Positions 17,270 to 26,930 are shown, numbered from the stretch's first letter. The stretch is 64,000 bases of DNA from Antrihabitans stalactiti (GCF_012932915.1 NZ_VCQU01000005.1:422394-486393), one strand, 5' to 3'. Program-made: numbers and translations. Notes: generated by a model not told the origin, from the sequence alone.

Positions 17270-17809
17270 TCAGGCGGGACCGTAGTTCAGGTGCGCCACG
17301 CCGTTGGCGTAGACCTCGCTGTCCTTGAGAGCGAGCTTCACACCGTCGCTTCCGAACAGCCGTGCACCTTCGCCGAGTGCGACGGGGTAGACGAACAGGT
17401 GCAGGTCGTCGACGAGACCCTCCTGCAGCAAGGCGCGAACGAGAGTCCCGCTGCCACTGATGTAGATGCCGCCGTCCGTCTCGTCCTTGAGCTTGCGGAT
17501 CGCATCGGCGTCGTACGCACCGAGTCGCGTGGAGTTGGCCCACTCGACATTCGGTTCCTGCGAGCCGACGACGTACTTCTGGGTCTCGTTGAAGAACGGT
17601 GCGCCCGGATCCTCCTCTGGCGTGCGTGTCGACCACGCGGGCGCGAACATCTCGAACGTCTTACGGCCGAGCAAGATCGCCTTGGACGTGCTCGTGAACG
17701 CGCCGATGGCTTCGCCCATCTTCGGGTCGAAGCCGTATTCGGCTGTCCAGGACGGGTTTTCGAACACCCCGTCCAGTGAGATGAACTCGTGAACTGCGAT
17801 GGTGCCCAT
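17270..17809 (-). CDS. Dihydrofolate-reductase/RibD C-terminal-fold protein
   Basis: This 179-residue single-domain protein has the DHFR-like fold of the RibD C-terminal reductase family. It has an N-terminal FISLDGVFENP, AILLGRKTFEMF near residue 45, IYISGSGTLVRALL near residue 115, and LFVYPVALGEGARLF near residue 137. The GSGTL loop is expected to bind NADPH. Such stand-alone proteins are common and mostly uncharacterised, so a role in riboflavin or folate metabolism should not be assumed. Confidence 0.85.
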   Translation of the reverse strand: MGTIAVHEFISLDGVFENPSWTAEYGFDPKMGEAIGAFTSTSKAILLGRKTFEMFAPAWSTRTPEEDPGAPFFNETQKYVVGSQEPNVEWANSTRLGAYDADAIRKLKDETDGGIYISGSGTLVRALLQEGLVDDLHLFVYPVALGEGARLFGSDGVKLALKDSEVYANGVAHLNYGPA

Positions 17810-17874
17810 AACAAATCCCCTCGATCAACTTCTGCCCGATACAGACCACCGAAATATACAAGTCGGTGTCGAGC

Positions 17875-18288
17875 CTAGGTCGGGGTGATCTGAGCACCCG
17901 TCCGGGCTGCAACGGTCGCCACGAAATTGTTGTGCGCTCGCCCAACCAGCGGACCGTACTGGAATAGCCGCGAACGGATCCCGACGTCGATGCGACTGCC
18001 GTTCGGAACCGAAGTGACGTCGACCGGAAACAAGAAACCCCAGGAGAAGAACGAGGGCGTCGTCGCAAAGACGGCCCCGAACGGGCCTACGTCGTGGACC
18101 TGATAACCCGTCAGGGGTTGCTGCGTCAGCGCGGCGACGGTCTGGCCGGGCTGGATAGGGGAGTGCAAGACGATGCGTCTGTTGCCGATCGTGGTTTTGC
18201 CGACCTTTCCCTTGCGGCTGAACGCGATCGAATAGCAGACGACCAGATAGAGCGCCGCGACAACCAACGCGACGTAGATGAAAGTCAT
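17875..18288 (-). CDS. Small single-pass membrane protein, function unknown
   Basis: The product is 137 residues from ATG 18288. It has one N-terminal hydrophobic segment (about residues 3-23), followed by a basic patch (SRKGKVGKT) and a soluble domain rich in beta-strand-type sequence ending at TGAQITPT. I recognise no family with confidence. It follows the diguanylate cyclase gene by 31 nt in the opposite genomic order but on the same strand. Codon use is like its neighbours. Confidence 0.65.
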   Translation of the reverse strand: MTFIYVALVVAALYLVVCYSIAFSRKGKVGKTTIGNRRIVLHSPIQPGQTVAALTQQPLTGYQVHDVGPFGAVFATTPSFFSWGFLFPVDVTSVPNGSRIDVGIRSRLFQYGPLVGRAHNNFVATVAARTGAQITPT

Positions 18289-18319
18289 TTTGCCGATCCC
18301 CTCTCGTATGAGAAGAAAT

Positions 18320-19564
18320 CTATCGTGTGCGTCGGTCCGCCGCGGTGCGGCGCTCGATGCCGCTGCGTCGTTCGAAACCGCTGCGACGATCGCGCCGAAA
18401 CCCGTGACCCTGCGGCAGCTGTGACAGCGCGACCTGGTGGACCTGGCCGTCGTCGGACGGTAGGTCGACACCCGATAGGTCGGCGACGACGCAGTCTCGA
18501 CCGAGGCGCTTCGCCTGATACATCGCACGGTCCGCGGCCGCGACCATCGCATCCAGGAGAGCGGGTAGTCGATGCCTGCTTGCGACGAACTCGGAGCCCG
18601 ATATGCAGGAAACTCCGATACTGACGGTGACTGGAGCGGTCTCGACGGGTGCGGCGAGTGCTGCGCGAATCCGTTCGGCCACCGCCTCCGCGTTTGCTCG
18701 CGGCAACACGTCGACGAGGACGAATTCCTCGCCACCGAAACGCGAGAGTACGGCGCCCCCACGGATGACGGACTTGATTCGCCGTGCCGATCGGATCAGG
18801 ACCTCGTCGCCGACCGCGTGCCCGTGCTCGTCGTTGACGTTTTTGAATCGGTCCAGATCCAACACCATCACGACGACATCGACGCCGCCGGACCCCTCGG
18901 GGAAAATCAGGTCACCTGCGTGCAGGTACAGACCTCGCCTGTTGAGCAAGCCCGTCAGCGAATCGACCAGCGAATTGTCGGCGTCGGACCGAACCATCCA
19001 GAAGCCGATCTGCAACGCGGGCGGTGCGGCGACGATGATCACGAGCGATGCGATGGTCTGCGCGATGGCCAACGCGGGATCACCGTCAGGTCCAGTGCCG
19101 ACAGCGATCGCGAAGAGCGTCGCCGACGCGAGCACCCACACGGAGTGCGCCGCGAGCATCCGAGGACCGTGGAAGAAAACGACATACAGCGAGATCAGGA
19201 CCAGCGAGTTCAGTCCGTACATCCCGACGAATCGGTCGCTGTATTGCCAACTCACCGTCGTGATTCCGACGTCGGCGCAGGCCACGAACAGAATCGACAT
19301 CCGCCGCGACGGCCAGCCGTAGATCGCCCATCGTGCCGCAAAAACCCCGCCTGTCACCGCGGACCCGCCGACGATCGTCTTGCCGATCACCCCGTGCGGA
19401 CCCGCAGGTGTGAACAGCATGACGACCGCGACGGTGCCCAGAGCGAACGCGCAGAGAGTTACCAGCCAGCGAATGGATTGCTCCATCGATCGAGGCTCGA
19501 AGTAATCGAGCACCCACCGATAGTCCGCTCGCGAAGTCCACCACTCCCGGACCAATGCAAGCAT
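18320..19564 (-). CDS. Membrane-bound diguanylate cyclase (GGDEF domain)
   Basis: The product is about 414 residues from ATG 19564. About six hydrophobic helices (residues 35-190) precede a GGDEF domain with DSLTGLLNRRGL, LDLDRFKNVNDEHGH and the catalytic RFGGEEF (about residue 290). It should make cyclic di-GMP from two GTP. The residues before GGEEF read RGGA, so the RxxD product-inhibition site is missing. The C-terminal 30 residues are extremely Arg-rich with three ERR/DRR repeats. The start is uncertain because no strong ribosome site is visible. It lies just after the ABC importer genes. Confidence 0.88.
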   Translation of the reverse strand: MLALVREWWTSRADYRWVLDYFEPRSMEQSIRWLVTLCAFALGTVAVVMLFTPAGPHGVIGKTIVGGSAVTGGVFAARWAIYGWPSRRMSILFVACADVGITTVSWQYSDRFVGMYGLNSLVLISLYVVFFHGPRMLAAHSVWVLASATLFAIAVGTGPDGDPALAIAQTIASLVIIVAAPPALQIGFWMVRSDADNSLVDSLTGLLNRRGLYLHAGDLIFPEGSGGVDVVVMVLDLDRFKNVNDEHGHAVGDEVLIRSARRIKSVIRGGAVLSRFGGEEFVLVDVLPRANAEAVAERIRAALAAPVETAPVTVSIGVSCISGSEFVASRHRLPALLDAMVAAADRAMYQAKRLGRDCVVADLSGVDLPSDDGQVHQVALSQLPQGHGFRRDRRSGFERRSGIERRTAADRRTR

Positions 19565-19632
19565 TCGATGATCTTGCCCGAATACCTTCCGAAAGTGGTA
19601 GCAACTGACGCACGTCCGATGCGAGCTCCTAG

Positions 19633-20514
19633 CTACCCCTTCACCGCGCCCGCGGTGAAGCCGCTGACGAATCGGTCGAGGAAGAGGTTGAACACGAAGG
19701 CGATCGGTACCGCGACGAGAACCGTGGCGCCGAGCAATTCCTGCCACGAGAACACGTCGCCGAGGACCAAGTCGGCAGGCACTCCGGTGCTCACGGTCTG
19801 CTGGTCGGTCGGCGCGATGAACGCCAAGGCGTAGATGAATTCGCTGGCAGTCAACGTGAACGCGAAGACGACGACCGCGACGATGCCAGGAAACACCAGC
19901 GGCAGGACCGCCCGAACGATGGCCGAGAGCCGGCTGTAGCCATCGACCATCGCTTGTTCTTCGATGTCCTGCGGCACGCCTTTGAAGAAGCCCATCAAGA
20001 GCCAGATCGAGACGGGGATCGTGATCGTCGGATAGATGACCACCAACGACCACGTCGAATCCTGCAACCCCAACGCAACGACCACACGTGACAGCGAGAG
20101 GAACAGCAAACTCGGCGGCACCAGATACACGAGGAAGATGCCGATTCCCATCCAGCCTGCCCAGGGCCGGTTGAGCCTGGCCAGGGCATATGCGGCAGGG
20201 AGGCCGAGCGCCAACGTGATGGCCACGACCAAGAGTCCGACCCACAAGGTGTTCCACACGAACGTCGGAAACCCGGTGTCGGTGAACAGGAAAGCGATGT
20301 GATCGAGCGTCGGCGGCTTGTTGAACCAGAACGGATTGTTGGTGGGTTTGATGAGGTCGGTGTCGAGTTTGAGCGAGTTCAGCGCCGCCCAAAGGAACGG
20401 TCCGGCACACAGCAACGCGGCGGTTATCGCTGCGACGTAGACACCGACTCGACCGGCCACATATCGACGTGCGTACTTGCGGCGCAAGACGGCCGCGTCA
20501 CGAGCGGCTGTCAT
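19633..20514 (-). CDS. Carbohydrate ABC transporter permease (MalG-like)
   Basis: This 293-residue protein has six membrane segments and the permease coupling (EAA) loop EEQAMVDGYSRL...VLPL near residue 195. That loop contacts the ATPase. It is one of two permeases of a CUT1-type importer. Its ATG overlaps the stop of the upstream permease gene by 4 nt, as in tightly coupled operons. The operon order on the minus strand is binding protein, ATPase, MalF-like, MalG-like. Confidence 0.92.
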   Translation of the reverse strand: MTAARDAAVLRRKYARRYVAGRVGVYVAAITAALLCAGPFLWAALNSLKLDTDLIKPTNNPFWFNKPPTLDHIAFLFTDTGFPTFVWNTLWVGLLVVAITLALGLPAAYALARLNRPWAGWMGIGIFLVYLVPPSLLFLSLSRVVVALGLQDSTWSLVVIYPTITIPVSIWLLMGFFKGVPQDIEEQAMVDGYSRLSAIVRAVLPLVFPGIVAVVVFAFTLTASEFIYALAFIAPTDQQTVSTGVPADLVLGDVFSWQELLGATVLVAVPIAFVFNLFLDRFVSGFTAGAVKG

Positions 20515-21404
20515 CGGACCTCGATTCGACGGACCGCACGCAGAATCCCCACGGCAGCGGCCAGCAGGAGCGGAAACAGGAACAACGCGATCGCCGCGCC
20601 TTGTCCGATGTCGCCGCCCTCGATGCCCCGGTTATATGCCCAACTCGCCAGCACCTGGGTGCCGTTGTTCGGATCGCCGCGGGTGACGATCCGCACGACC
20701 GCCATGTCTGTGAACGTGAAGATCGCCGCGAACAGTGCGGCAACGCCGAGGACAGGAAGGGTCAACGGGATCGTGATCTCGAACATTCGGCGCCAATACC
20801 CGGCGCCGTCGACCCGCGCTGCTTCGTCGACGTCCTTGGGAATGGCGATCAACCCGGCGAGGGTGATCACCGCGCCGAGCGGGACCAGCCGCCAGACCTG
20901 CACACCGATCACCGACACCATCGCAAGGTGCGGATCGGCAACCCAGTACAGGTTCTCCTTGATGATGCCCAGTTCCTTGAGCGTCCAGTTGATCGGCGAA
21001 TAGACGTTGTCGAGGATCAGCCGCCAATCGATCGACGACAACGCGACCGGCGTCGTCCATGGCAGCAGAATGAGAAACCGGACAACCCATTTGCCGCGGA
21101 AGTCGGCGAGCAGGATGTTGGCGAGCACCTTGCCGAGGATGACGACCAATACGACGACAGCGACAGTGATCACGAGTGTGTTCTGGAGCGATTTCCAGAA
21201 GACGTGGTCGGCGAACGCTCGCCGGAAATTCTGCAGACCCACGAAGTCGAACGAGGGGTCACCGGACGTGACGTCGGAGAGTGCAAACCCCACGGCGAGG
21301 CAGAACGGGAAACCGACCAGCGCGACGATGTAGACGACGCTCGGCAACATGAACGACCACGCCAGCGCACCTTCGCGGTCGGCGAACTTGCGGCGGTTGC
21401 TCAT
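20511..21404 (-). CDS. Carbohydrate ABC transporter permease (MalF-like)
   Basis: The 297-residue permease has six predicted membrane helices, starting with WSFMLPSVVYIVALVGFPF. The EAA loop DVDEAARVDGAGYWRRMF (about residue 192) precedes the final helices. It lacks the long periplasmic loop of enterobacterial MalF, as is normal for actinobacterial CUT1 systems. It pairs with the MalG-like subunit. It overlaps both neighbouring genes by 4 nt, so the three are translationally coupled. Confidence 0.92.
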   Translation of the reverse strand: MSNRRKFADREGALAWSFMLPSVVYIVALVGFPFCLAVGFALSDVTSGDPSFDFVGLQNFRRAFADHVFWKSLQNTLVITVAVVVLVVILGKVLANILLADFRGKWVVRFLILLPWTTPVALSSIDWRLILDNVYSPINWTLKELGIIKENLYWVADPHLAMVSVIGVQVWRLVPLGAVITLAGLIAIPKDVDEAARVDGAGYWRRMFEITIPLTLPVLGVAALFAAIFTFTDMAVVRIVTRGDPNNGTQVLASWAYNRGIEGGDIGQGAAIALFLFPLLLAAAVGILRAVRRIEVR

Positions 21405-22441
21405 GCGCCGAGCGCAATCGGTTCGGTCTTGTTTCCCGACTCTGCGTCGAAGAATCGAAGCTGCCGACGGTGCACCGCGAAGTCGTGCGTCTCGCCTGCC
21501 GCAATCGGAGTTTCGACGGTGGACGGTAGCCGCGCGATGACCTTGGTCGGCTCGCCGACGCCCGCGACCGTGCCGTGAATGTGCCGGTCACCGGAAAGGT
21601 ACTCGATGCGGTCCACCGCCAGCGCCATCCGCGCGCGATCCTCGCTGGTGACGACCTCGACCGGAAGCAGATGCTCAGGTCGGAAGCCGACGAGGTGCCC
21701 GTCGCGGGGCACCAAGTTCATCGGCGGTGAACCGATGAACGTCGCCACGAACGTGTCGGTCGGGTGGTCGTAGATCTCGGCGGGTGTGCCGATTTGGCGA
21801 ACCTTGCCTGCTGCGAGGACGGCGATGCGGTCGCCGAGACCCATCGCTTCGACCTGATCGTGGGTCACGTAAATCGTCGTCGTCCCGATGCGCTGTTGAA
21901 AATGTTTCAGTTCGTCACGTGCGCTCGTGCGTAGTTTGGCATCGAGGTTCGACAGCGGCTCGTCGAGCAGGAACACGTGCGGCTCGCGAACCAGCGCGCG
22001 CGCCAACGCAACTCGTTGCCGCTCGCCACCCGAGAGCTGGCGTGGCTTCCGGTCGAGCAAGTGCTCGATCTCGAACATCGCGGCGGCTTCCCGTGCCTTG
22101 GTTTCGCGCTCGGCTTTCGACATCCGCCCGGCTTTCAGCGGGAAGACGATGTTGCCGAGCACCGATTTATGCGGGTACAACGCGTAGCTCTGGAAGACCA
22201 TCGCGATCTGCCGGGCTCGCGGCGGTAAACCGTTGACGACCTCACCGTCGATCAGGATCTCGCCGCTCGTGGGCTCTTCCAGACCCGCGATGCTGCGCAA
22301 CAACGTCGTTTTGCCGCACCCCGACGGACCGAGCAGGACCAGGTATTCGCCGTCCTTCGCCGTCAGATCGATCCCGTCGATCGCATTGCCGTCGCTGCCG
22401 TCGAACTTCTTGACCAGGTTTCTGACTTCTACCGCTCCCAC
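21401..22441 (-). CDS. ABC transporter ATP-binding protein (MalK/UgpC type)
   Basis: The 346-residue ATPase has Walker A GPSGCGKTT (about residue 39), the signature LSGGERQRVALARAL (about residue 135), Walker B FLLDEPLSNLDAKLR (about residue 157), and the switch His in YVTHDQVEAM. The C-terminal third is a TOBE-type regulatory domain (VGFRPEHLLPVEV). This is the MsiK/MalK/UgpC class that powers sugar or polyol uptake. Its stop overlaps the MalF-like start. It follows the binding-protein gene by 32 nt. Confidence 0.94.
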   Translation of the reverse strand: MGAVEVRNLVKKFDGSDGNAIDGIDLTAKDGEYLVLLGPSGCGKTTLLRSIAGLEEPTSGEILIDGEVVNGLPPRARQIAMVFQSYALYPHKSVLGNIVFPLKAGRMSKAERETKAREAAAMFEIEHLLDRKPRQLSGGERQRVALARALVREPHVFLLDEPLSNLDAKLRTSARDELKHFQQRIGTTTIYVTHDQVEAMGLGDRIAVLAAGKVRQIGTPAEIYDHPTDTFVATFIGSPPMNLVPRDGHLVGFRPEHLLPVEVVTSEDRARMALAVDRIEYLSGDRHIHGTVAGVGEPTKVIARLPSTVETPIAAGETHDFAVHRRQLRFFDAESGNKTEPIALGA

Positions 22442-22473
22442 TGCCTATATACCCCGTCGCTTCGCTCGCCCCG

Positions 22474-23889
22474 TCAGGAGATCAGTCCGTTGGCGCGCCA
22501 CTTGTCATAGATCCGAACCATCTGCTGCTCGGCATCGGCGATCGCGTCCTTTGCGCTCAGTTCACCCTTGGCGACCTTGGCGAACATGTTCGGAATGACG
22601 AAGGTGCCGAACACTTCTCCAGTCGCGGCGCTGGCGCCGCCGGGGTAGCCGATGTTGACACTCCAAGGCTCGGCATCGACGAGAACCTTCAGCTTGTCCG
22701 CAGGCTTCGCCCCGAACGGGTCGTCGCTCAGCCACGTGTTCTGGTCCGGAACGCGACTGGGGTAGCCGGTGAGGTCGTACAGCTTGGACGCGTACGTCGC
22801 CGCCGCATAATTCTCCGTGCAATGCAGCAAAAACTCCTTTGCCGCGTCCGCCTTGGTGGAGAACTTGGGCACGATCCAGTTGTAGAGAACGTGCTGTGCC
22901 GCGAGTGCCGCCTTCGGTCCCTGCAACGCCTTCGTGAAGTAGACGTCGTCGGCGATCTCGGGATTCTTCTCCTGCGCGGTGCGCCATGCGGAAATCGAAT
23001 TGACGATGTAGGACAGCTGGCCTGCGACCAAGCCCTGATTGTTGCTGGCGGCGTCCCAGCCGAAGACCTCCGGCGTCATCGTGTTCTCGTACAGCTTCTT
23101 CATGTAGTCGAGAGCGGCGACCGTCTCCGGCGAATTGATCGAGATCTTGCCCTCGGCGTTCTGCTCGGATGCGCCGAACGACCACATCAGCGAGCGGAGC
23201 ACCATGTTCGAGTCGACCTCTTGCGACATACCAAGGCCGAGCGGAATGTTGCGGCTCTTCTTGATCTCGGTTGCACCACTGAGCAATTCGTCCCAGGTCG
23301 ACGGTCCGTTCGGGAAGCCGACCGGCTCCCACAACGACTTGCGATAGTTCCCCGGGTCGGGCACCCAGCCAGGCGAATACGCATAGAACTTGTTGGTGAA
23401 GGGGTTGAGGCTCGACTTGCGGCACAGTTCCAGCTGCGGACCGAACCGCTTCGTAGCTTCGTCGGTGACGTCTTTCATGTCGATTACCGACGGCTCGTAC
23501 GACGCGAGCGGAGCGATGTATTCGATCAGGTCGTGACCGCTGTTGGCCTGGATTTCAGCGGCGATCCGCGCCGGTATCTCCTTCTGGTCGATGTGGTCGA
23601 TGATGACGTTGACGCCCACCTTCGCGCCCCACGCGGCGGCGAACCCGTCGAACCAGTCGTCGTGGCTCGGAACGAAGTGCTTCCAGAGCAGAATCTTCAG
23701 GTCGCCGGACAACTTGGTCGTCGGCTCGGTGAACTTCTCTTCCGGGGCTGTGCCGGTCGATACCGGCGCATTGCTTTCCTCGCTCGCGCACGCGGATCCG
23801 AGCGTGGCAGCCAGTGCGCCGACGCCGGCGATTCGGAAGATGTCTCGCCTGGTGAAGGGCGCAGAAAGCGGATTCGAAGTCGTCGCCAT
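22474..23889 (-). CDS. Extracellular solute-binding lipoprotein of the ABC importer (Tat-exported)
   Basis: The product is 471 residues from ATG 23889. The N-terminus carries a twin-arginine motif (TRRDIFRIAG) and a lipobox LGSAC near residue 32. This predicts Tat export of a folded lipoprotein anchored outside the membrane. The body is a family 1 solute-binding protein (WKHFVPSHDDWFDGF near residue 67, YSPGWVPDPGNYRKS near residue 165). The ligand is unknown; sugars, polyols or glycosides are typical. It is the first gene of the four-gene importer operon and is divergent from metB. Confidence 0.9.
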   Translation of the reverse strand: MATTSNPLSAPFTRRDIFRIAGVGALAATLGSACASEESNAPVSTGTAPEEKFTEPTTKLSGDLKILLWKHFVPSHDDWFDGFAAAWGAKVGVNVIIDHIDQKEIPARIAAEIQANSGHDLIEYIAPLASYEPSVIDMKDVTDEATKRFGPQLELCRKSSLNPFTNKFYAYSPGWVPDPGNYRKSLWEPVGFPNGPSTWDELLSGATEIKKSRNIPLGLGMSQEVDSNMVLRSLMWSFGASEQNAEGKISINSPETVAALDYMKKLYENTMTPEVFGWDAASNNQGLVAGQLSYIVNSISAWRTAQEKNPEIADDVYFTKALQGPKAALAAQHVLYNWIVPKFSTKADAAKEFLLHCTENYAAATYASKLYDLTGYPSRVPDQNTWLSDDPFGAKPADKLKVLVDAEPWSVNIGYPGGASAATGEVFGTFVIPNMFAKVAKGELSAKDAIADAEQQMVRIYDKWRANGLIS

Positions 23890-23989
23890 GGCGGGTAACC
23901 CTATCGTCTGGATCGAGGTCACGGAACGGGAAAAGTTCGCCACGCCCGCGATGATCGCGACCCGCGCGGCGCCAACTAGTGTCGACGCT

Positions 23990-25162
23990 ATGAGTGAGCA
24001 GCGAAGCAAGCTTGACGGGACGGCTTGGCAGGGCTTCACGACGCGTGCGGTCCATGCCGGGTTCGATCCAGACCCATTGACCGGTGCAGTGAACGTGCCG
24101 ATCTACGCGAGTTCGACGTTCGCGCAAGACGGCGTGGGCGGACTTCGCGGCGGATTCGAATACGCCCGCACCGGAAACCCGACGCGGGCCGCGCTGGAGG
24201 CGAACCTCGCGGCGCTCGAATCAGGTAGCTACGCCAGGGCGTTCGCGTCGGGGATGGCGGCGACGGACTGCCTGCTCCGCTCGGCATTGCGCCCAGGTGA
24301 CCACTTGGTCATCCCCAACGATGCGTACGGCGGCACGTTCCGGTTGATCGACAAGGTCTTCACGCAGTGGGGAATCGAATACAGCGTTGCGCCGGTCTCC
24401 GATGTCGATGCGGTCCGTGCTGCGATTCGACCCAACACCAAACTGGTCTGGGTCGAGACGCCGACCAACCCGTTGCTGAATATCGGTGATATCGAGGCGC
24501 TCGCCGAGGTCTCGCACAAGGCCGGCGCAAAGCTGGTCGTGGACAACACTTTCGCCTCGCCCTACCTGCAGCAACCGTTGACGCTCGGTGCGGATATCGT
24601 CCTGCACTCGACCACGAAGTACGTCGGTGGCCATTCCGACGTCGTCGGTGGCGCCCTGGTTACCAGCGACGACGAACTCGATACGGCCTTCGCATTTCTG
24701 CAGAACGGCGCGGGGGCTGTGCCGGGGCCGTTCGACGCCTACCTCACGCTGCGCGGCATCAAAACCCTTGCCTTGCGGATGGACCGGCACAGCGACAACG
24801 CCGAGAAGCTCGTCGAGCTTCTTGTCGGACATCCCAAGATCGAGCAAGTCATCTATCCGGGGCTGGAGAGCCACCCCGGTCATGCGGTCGCGGCGAGGCA
24901 GATGCGCCGCTTCGGTGGGATGATCTCGGTCCTCGTTCAGGGCGGCGCCGAAGGCGCTCGGCAATTCTGCTCGCGCACAGAGGTTTTCACCCTGGCCGAG
25001 TCGCTCGGTGGTGTCGAATCGTTGATCGAGCATCCGGCTGCCATGACGCATGCGTCGACCGAAGGGTCGGAGCTCGAGGTGCCCGCGAATCTCGTGCGTC
25101 TCTCGGTCGGGATCGAAGACCCCGAGGATCTGCTCGGCGACGTCGAAAACGCCCTGAGCTAG
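23990..25162 (+). CDS. metB: Cystathionine gamma-synthase/gamma-lyase (MetB type)
   Basis: This 390-residue PLP enzyme of the Cys/Met metabolism family starts at ATG 23990 (MSEQRSKLDG). The PLP lysine is K210 in HSTTKYVGGHSD. Other family marks are YARTGNPT (about residue 58), ETPTNPLL (about residue 156) and SLGGVESLIEHPA near the C-terminus. It should form cystathionine from an activated homoserine ester and cysteine, although gamma-lyase activity is also common in this group. The counterpart is Rv1079. It lies 7 nt before the threonine-dehydratase gene, so they probably form an operon. Confidence 0.93.
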   Translation: MSEQRSKLDGTAWQGFTTRAVHAGFDPDPLTGAVNVPIYASSTFAQDGVGGLRGGFEYARTGNPTRAALEANLAALESGSYARAFASGMAATDCLLRSALRPGDHLVIPNDAYGGTFRLIDKVFTQWGIEYSVAPVSDVDAVRAAIRPNTKLVWVETPTNPLLNIGDIEALAEVSHKAGAKLVVDNTFASPYLQQPLTLGADIVLHSTTKYVGGHSDVVGGALVTSDDELDTAFAFLQNGAGAVPGPFDAYLTLRGIKTLALRMDRHSDNAEKLVELLVGHPKIEQVIYPGLESHPGHAVAARQMRRFGGMISVLVQGGAEGARQFCSRTEVFTLAESLGGVESLIEHPAAMTHASTEGSELEVPANLVRLSVGIEDPEDLLGDVENALS

Positions 25163-25169
25163 CAGCGAC

Positions 25170-26384
25170 ATGCTGACGCGCGCCGATATCGACGCAGCCG
25201 CTCGGCTGCTCGCGCCTGTCATCCGACGGACACCTGCATTGGCGTCGCGCGTGCTGTCGGAGCACACCGGTCACGACGTCTGGCTGAAGTGCGAAAACCT
25301 GCAGCACACAGGGTCGTTCAAGCCTCGCGGCGCATATAACCAGATCGCCAACCTGCCAGAGGCCGACCGTGCCAAGGGGGTCGTCGCGGCGAGCGCAGGC
25401 AACCATGCACAAGGCGTTGCCTGGTCGGCCGGGCAATTGGGAATTGTCTCGACGGTCTTCATGCCGGTGAACGCACCACTGCCGAAATTGGCCGCCACCA
25501 AGGCTTACGGCGCGAACGTCCACCTCATCGGGGAAACGATCGACGACGCCCTCGTGGCAGCGCACACGTTCGCTGCGGACACCGGCGCGATCCTGATTCA
25601 CCCCTTCGATCACCTCGACATCGTCGCGGGCCAGGCCACCGTTGCCTTGGAGATTCTCGAGCAAGTCCCGGATGTGGGGACGATCGTCGTACCGACCGGT
25701 GGTGGTGGCTTGATTGCCGGCATCGCGGCGACGGTACGGCTGCAGGCACCCCACGTTCGGGTCATCGGGGTGCAGGCCGCCGACGCCGCCGCATGGCCGG
25801 GGTCGCTGGAGGCGGGCAAGCCGGTCCGGGTGAAGACGATGTCGACGATGGCCGACGGCATTGCGGTCGGGCTGCCCGGCGCGGTTCCGTTCGAGCACGT
25901 GTCGCAGTTCGTCGATGCCATGTTGACGGTCAGCGAGGACGCGTTGTCGCGCGCGCTGCTGCTCTGCATGGAACGGGCGAAGTTGATCGTCGAACCCGCT
26001 GGTGCCGCTGCCGTCGCGGCGTTGCTGACGCGTTCCCCAGCCGACCTCGCGCTGCAGGGTCGAGTGTGTGCGGTCCTATCCGGCGGCAACATCGACCCAC
26101 TGGTCCTGACCCACGTCATCGCCCACGGGCTCCGCGCTGCCGGCCGGTTCCTCGCGGTCCGGCTGACGATCCCCGACCGACCGGGTGGGCTCAGCAAACT
26201 CCTCAACGTGGTCAGTGACAACGGCGCCAGCGTCGTCGACGTCGTCCACGCCCGGACTGCAGGCCGCCTCGCCCTCGACGAAGTCGAAGTGGCGCTGACC
26301 ATGGAGACGCGCGGTCCATCGCATCGGGAAGCGGTCCTTGGTGCGCTGGTCCGCGCCGGTTTCGCCGTCAAGGTCGAGGAGTAG
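25170..26384 (+). CDS. ilvA: Threonine ammonia-lyase (threonine dehydratase) with ACT-like domain
   Basis: This 404-residue PLP enzyme deaminates threonine to 2-oxobutyrate, the first step to isoleucine. PLP Lys51 lies in GSFKPRGAYN. The substrate loop is SAGNHAQG (about residue 74), and the phosphate loop is PTGGGGLIAG (about residue 174). Residues from about 325 form an ACT-like regulatory domain (LTIPDRPGGLSKLLNVVSD). The length is nearer the short TdcB/IlvA class with one ACT domain. It follows metB by 7 nt. The pairing links sulfur amino-acid and threonine/2-oxobutyrate metabolism. Confidence 0.9.
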   Translation: MLTRADIDAAARLLAPVIRRTPALASRVLSEHTGHDVWLKCENLQHTGSFKPRGAYNQIANLPEADRAKGVVAASAGNHAQGVAWSAGQLGIVSTVFMPVNAPLPKLAATKAYGANVHLIGETIDDALVAAHTFAADTGAILIHPFDHLDIVAGQATVALEILEQVPDVGTIVVPTGGGGLIAGIAATVRLQAPHVRVIGVQAADAAAWPGSLEAGKPVRVKTMSTMADGIAVGLPGAVPFEHVSQFVDAMLTVSEDALSRALLLCMERAKLIVEPAGAAAVAALLTRSPADLALQGRVCAVLSGGNIDPLVLTHVIAHGLRAAGRFLAVRLTIPDRPGGLSKLLNVVSDNGASVVDVVHARTAGRLALDEVEVALTMETRGPSHREAVLGALVRAGFAVKVEE

Positions 26385-26389
26385 CGCGC

Positions 26390-26422
26390 AAAAAGCCGCC
26401 GACACCCCTCGGTGTCGGCGGC
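26390..26422 (-). terminator. Rho-independent terminator of greA
   Basis: A perfect 12-bp stem (GCCGCCGACACC / GGTGTCGGCGGC) with a CCTC loop is followed, on the minus strand, by five T. It lies just past the greA stop and also separates it from the convergent threonine-dehydratase gene. Confidence 0.92.
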
Positions 26423-26435
26423 TATCGCAGGTGGA

Positions 26436-26930
26436 TCAGCTGTGGTACGGCTCCGCGCTGACGAGGGTCACCTTCATGACGCCACCGTTGGGGAGGTTGT
26501 ACTGCCGGGTGTCGCCGACCTTCGCGTCGATGAGTGCGCCACCGAGCGGTGAGTTGGGGGAGTAGACCTCGAGCTTCGACTCGCGGAGGCCCTCTTCGCG
26601 CGTCGCGATCAGGAAGGTTTCGGTGTCGGACTCGTCGCCGTCGTAGTAGACCTTCACGACAGAACCAGGCAACGCGACGCCGGACTGGGTAGGTGCTTCG
26701 CCGACCTTCGCGTTGTTCAGCAGTTCCTGCAGCTGGCGGATGCGGGCTTCCTGCTGGCCCTGCTCTTCGCGCGCCGCGTGGTAGCCGCCGTTCTCTTTGA
26801 GGTCGCCCTCTTCGCGCCGTTCGTTGATTTCGGCAGCGATGATCGGACGGTTGGCTATGAGCTGGTCGAGTTCTGTCTTGAGCCTGTCGTGTGATTCCTG
26901 AGTCAGCCAGGTCACCGTGGTCTCGGTCAT
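26436..26930 (-). CDS. greA: Transcription elongation factor GreA
   Basis: The product is 164 residues from ATG 26930, with GGGAG upstream. The N-terminal coiled coil bears the family motif [20 protein letters not shown] (about residue 39). The acidic tip residues are carried there and promote RNA cleavage by backtracked RNA polymerase. The C-terminal FKBP-like domain follows ([18 protein letters not shown]). The counterpart is Rv1080c. The 274-bp region upstream, to 27204, holds no gene; a TGCTAAAAT element near 27139 could be an extended -10 of a greA promoter. Confidence 0.96.
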   Translation of the reverse strand: MTETTVTWLTQESHDRLKTELDQLIANRPIIAAEINERREEGDLKENGGYHAAREEQGQQEARIRQLQELLNNAKVGEAPTQSGVALPGSVVKVYYDGDESDTETFLIATREEGLRESKLEVYSPNSPLGGALIDAKVGDTRQYNLPNGGVMKVTLVSAEPYHS

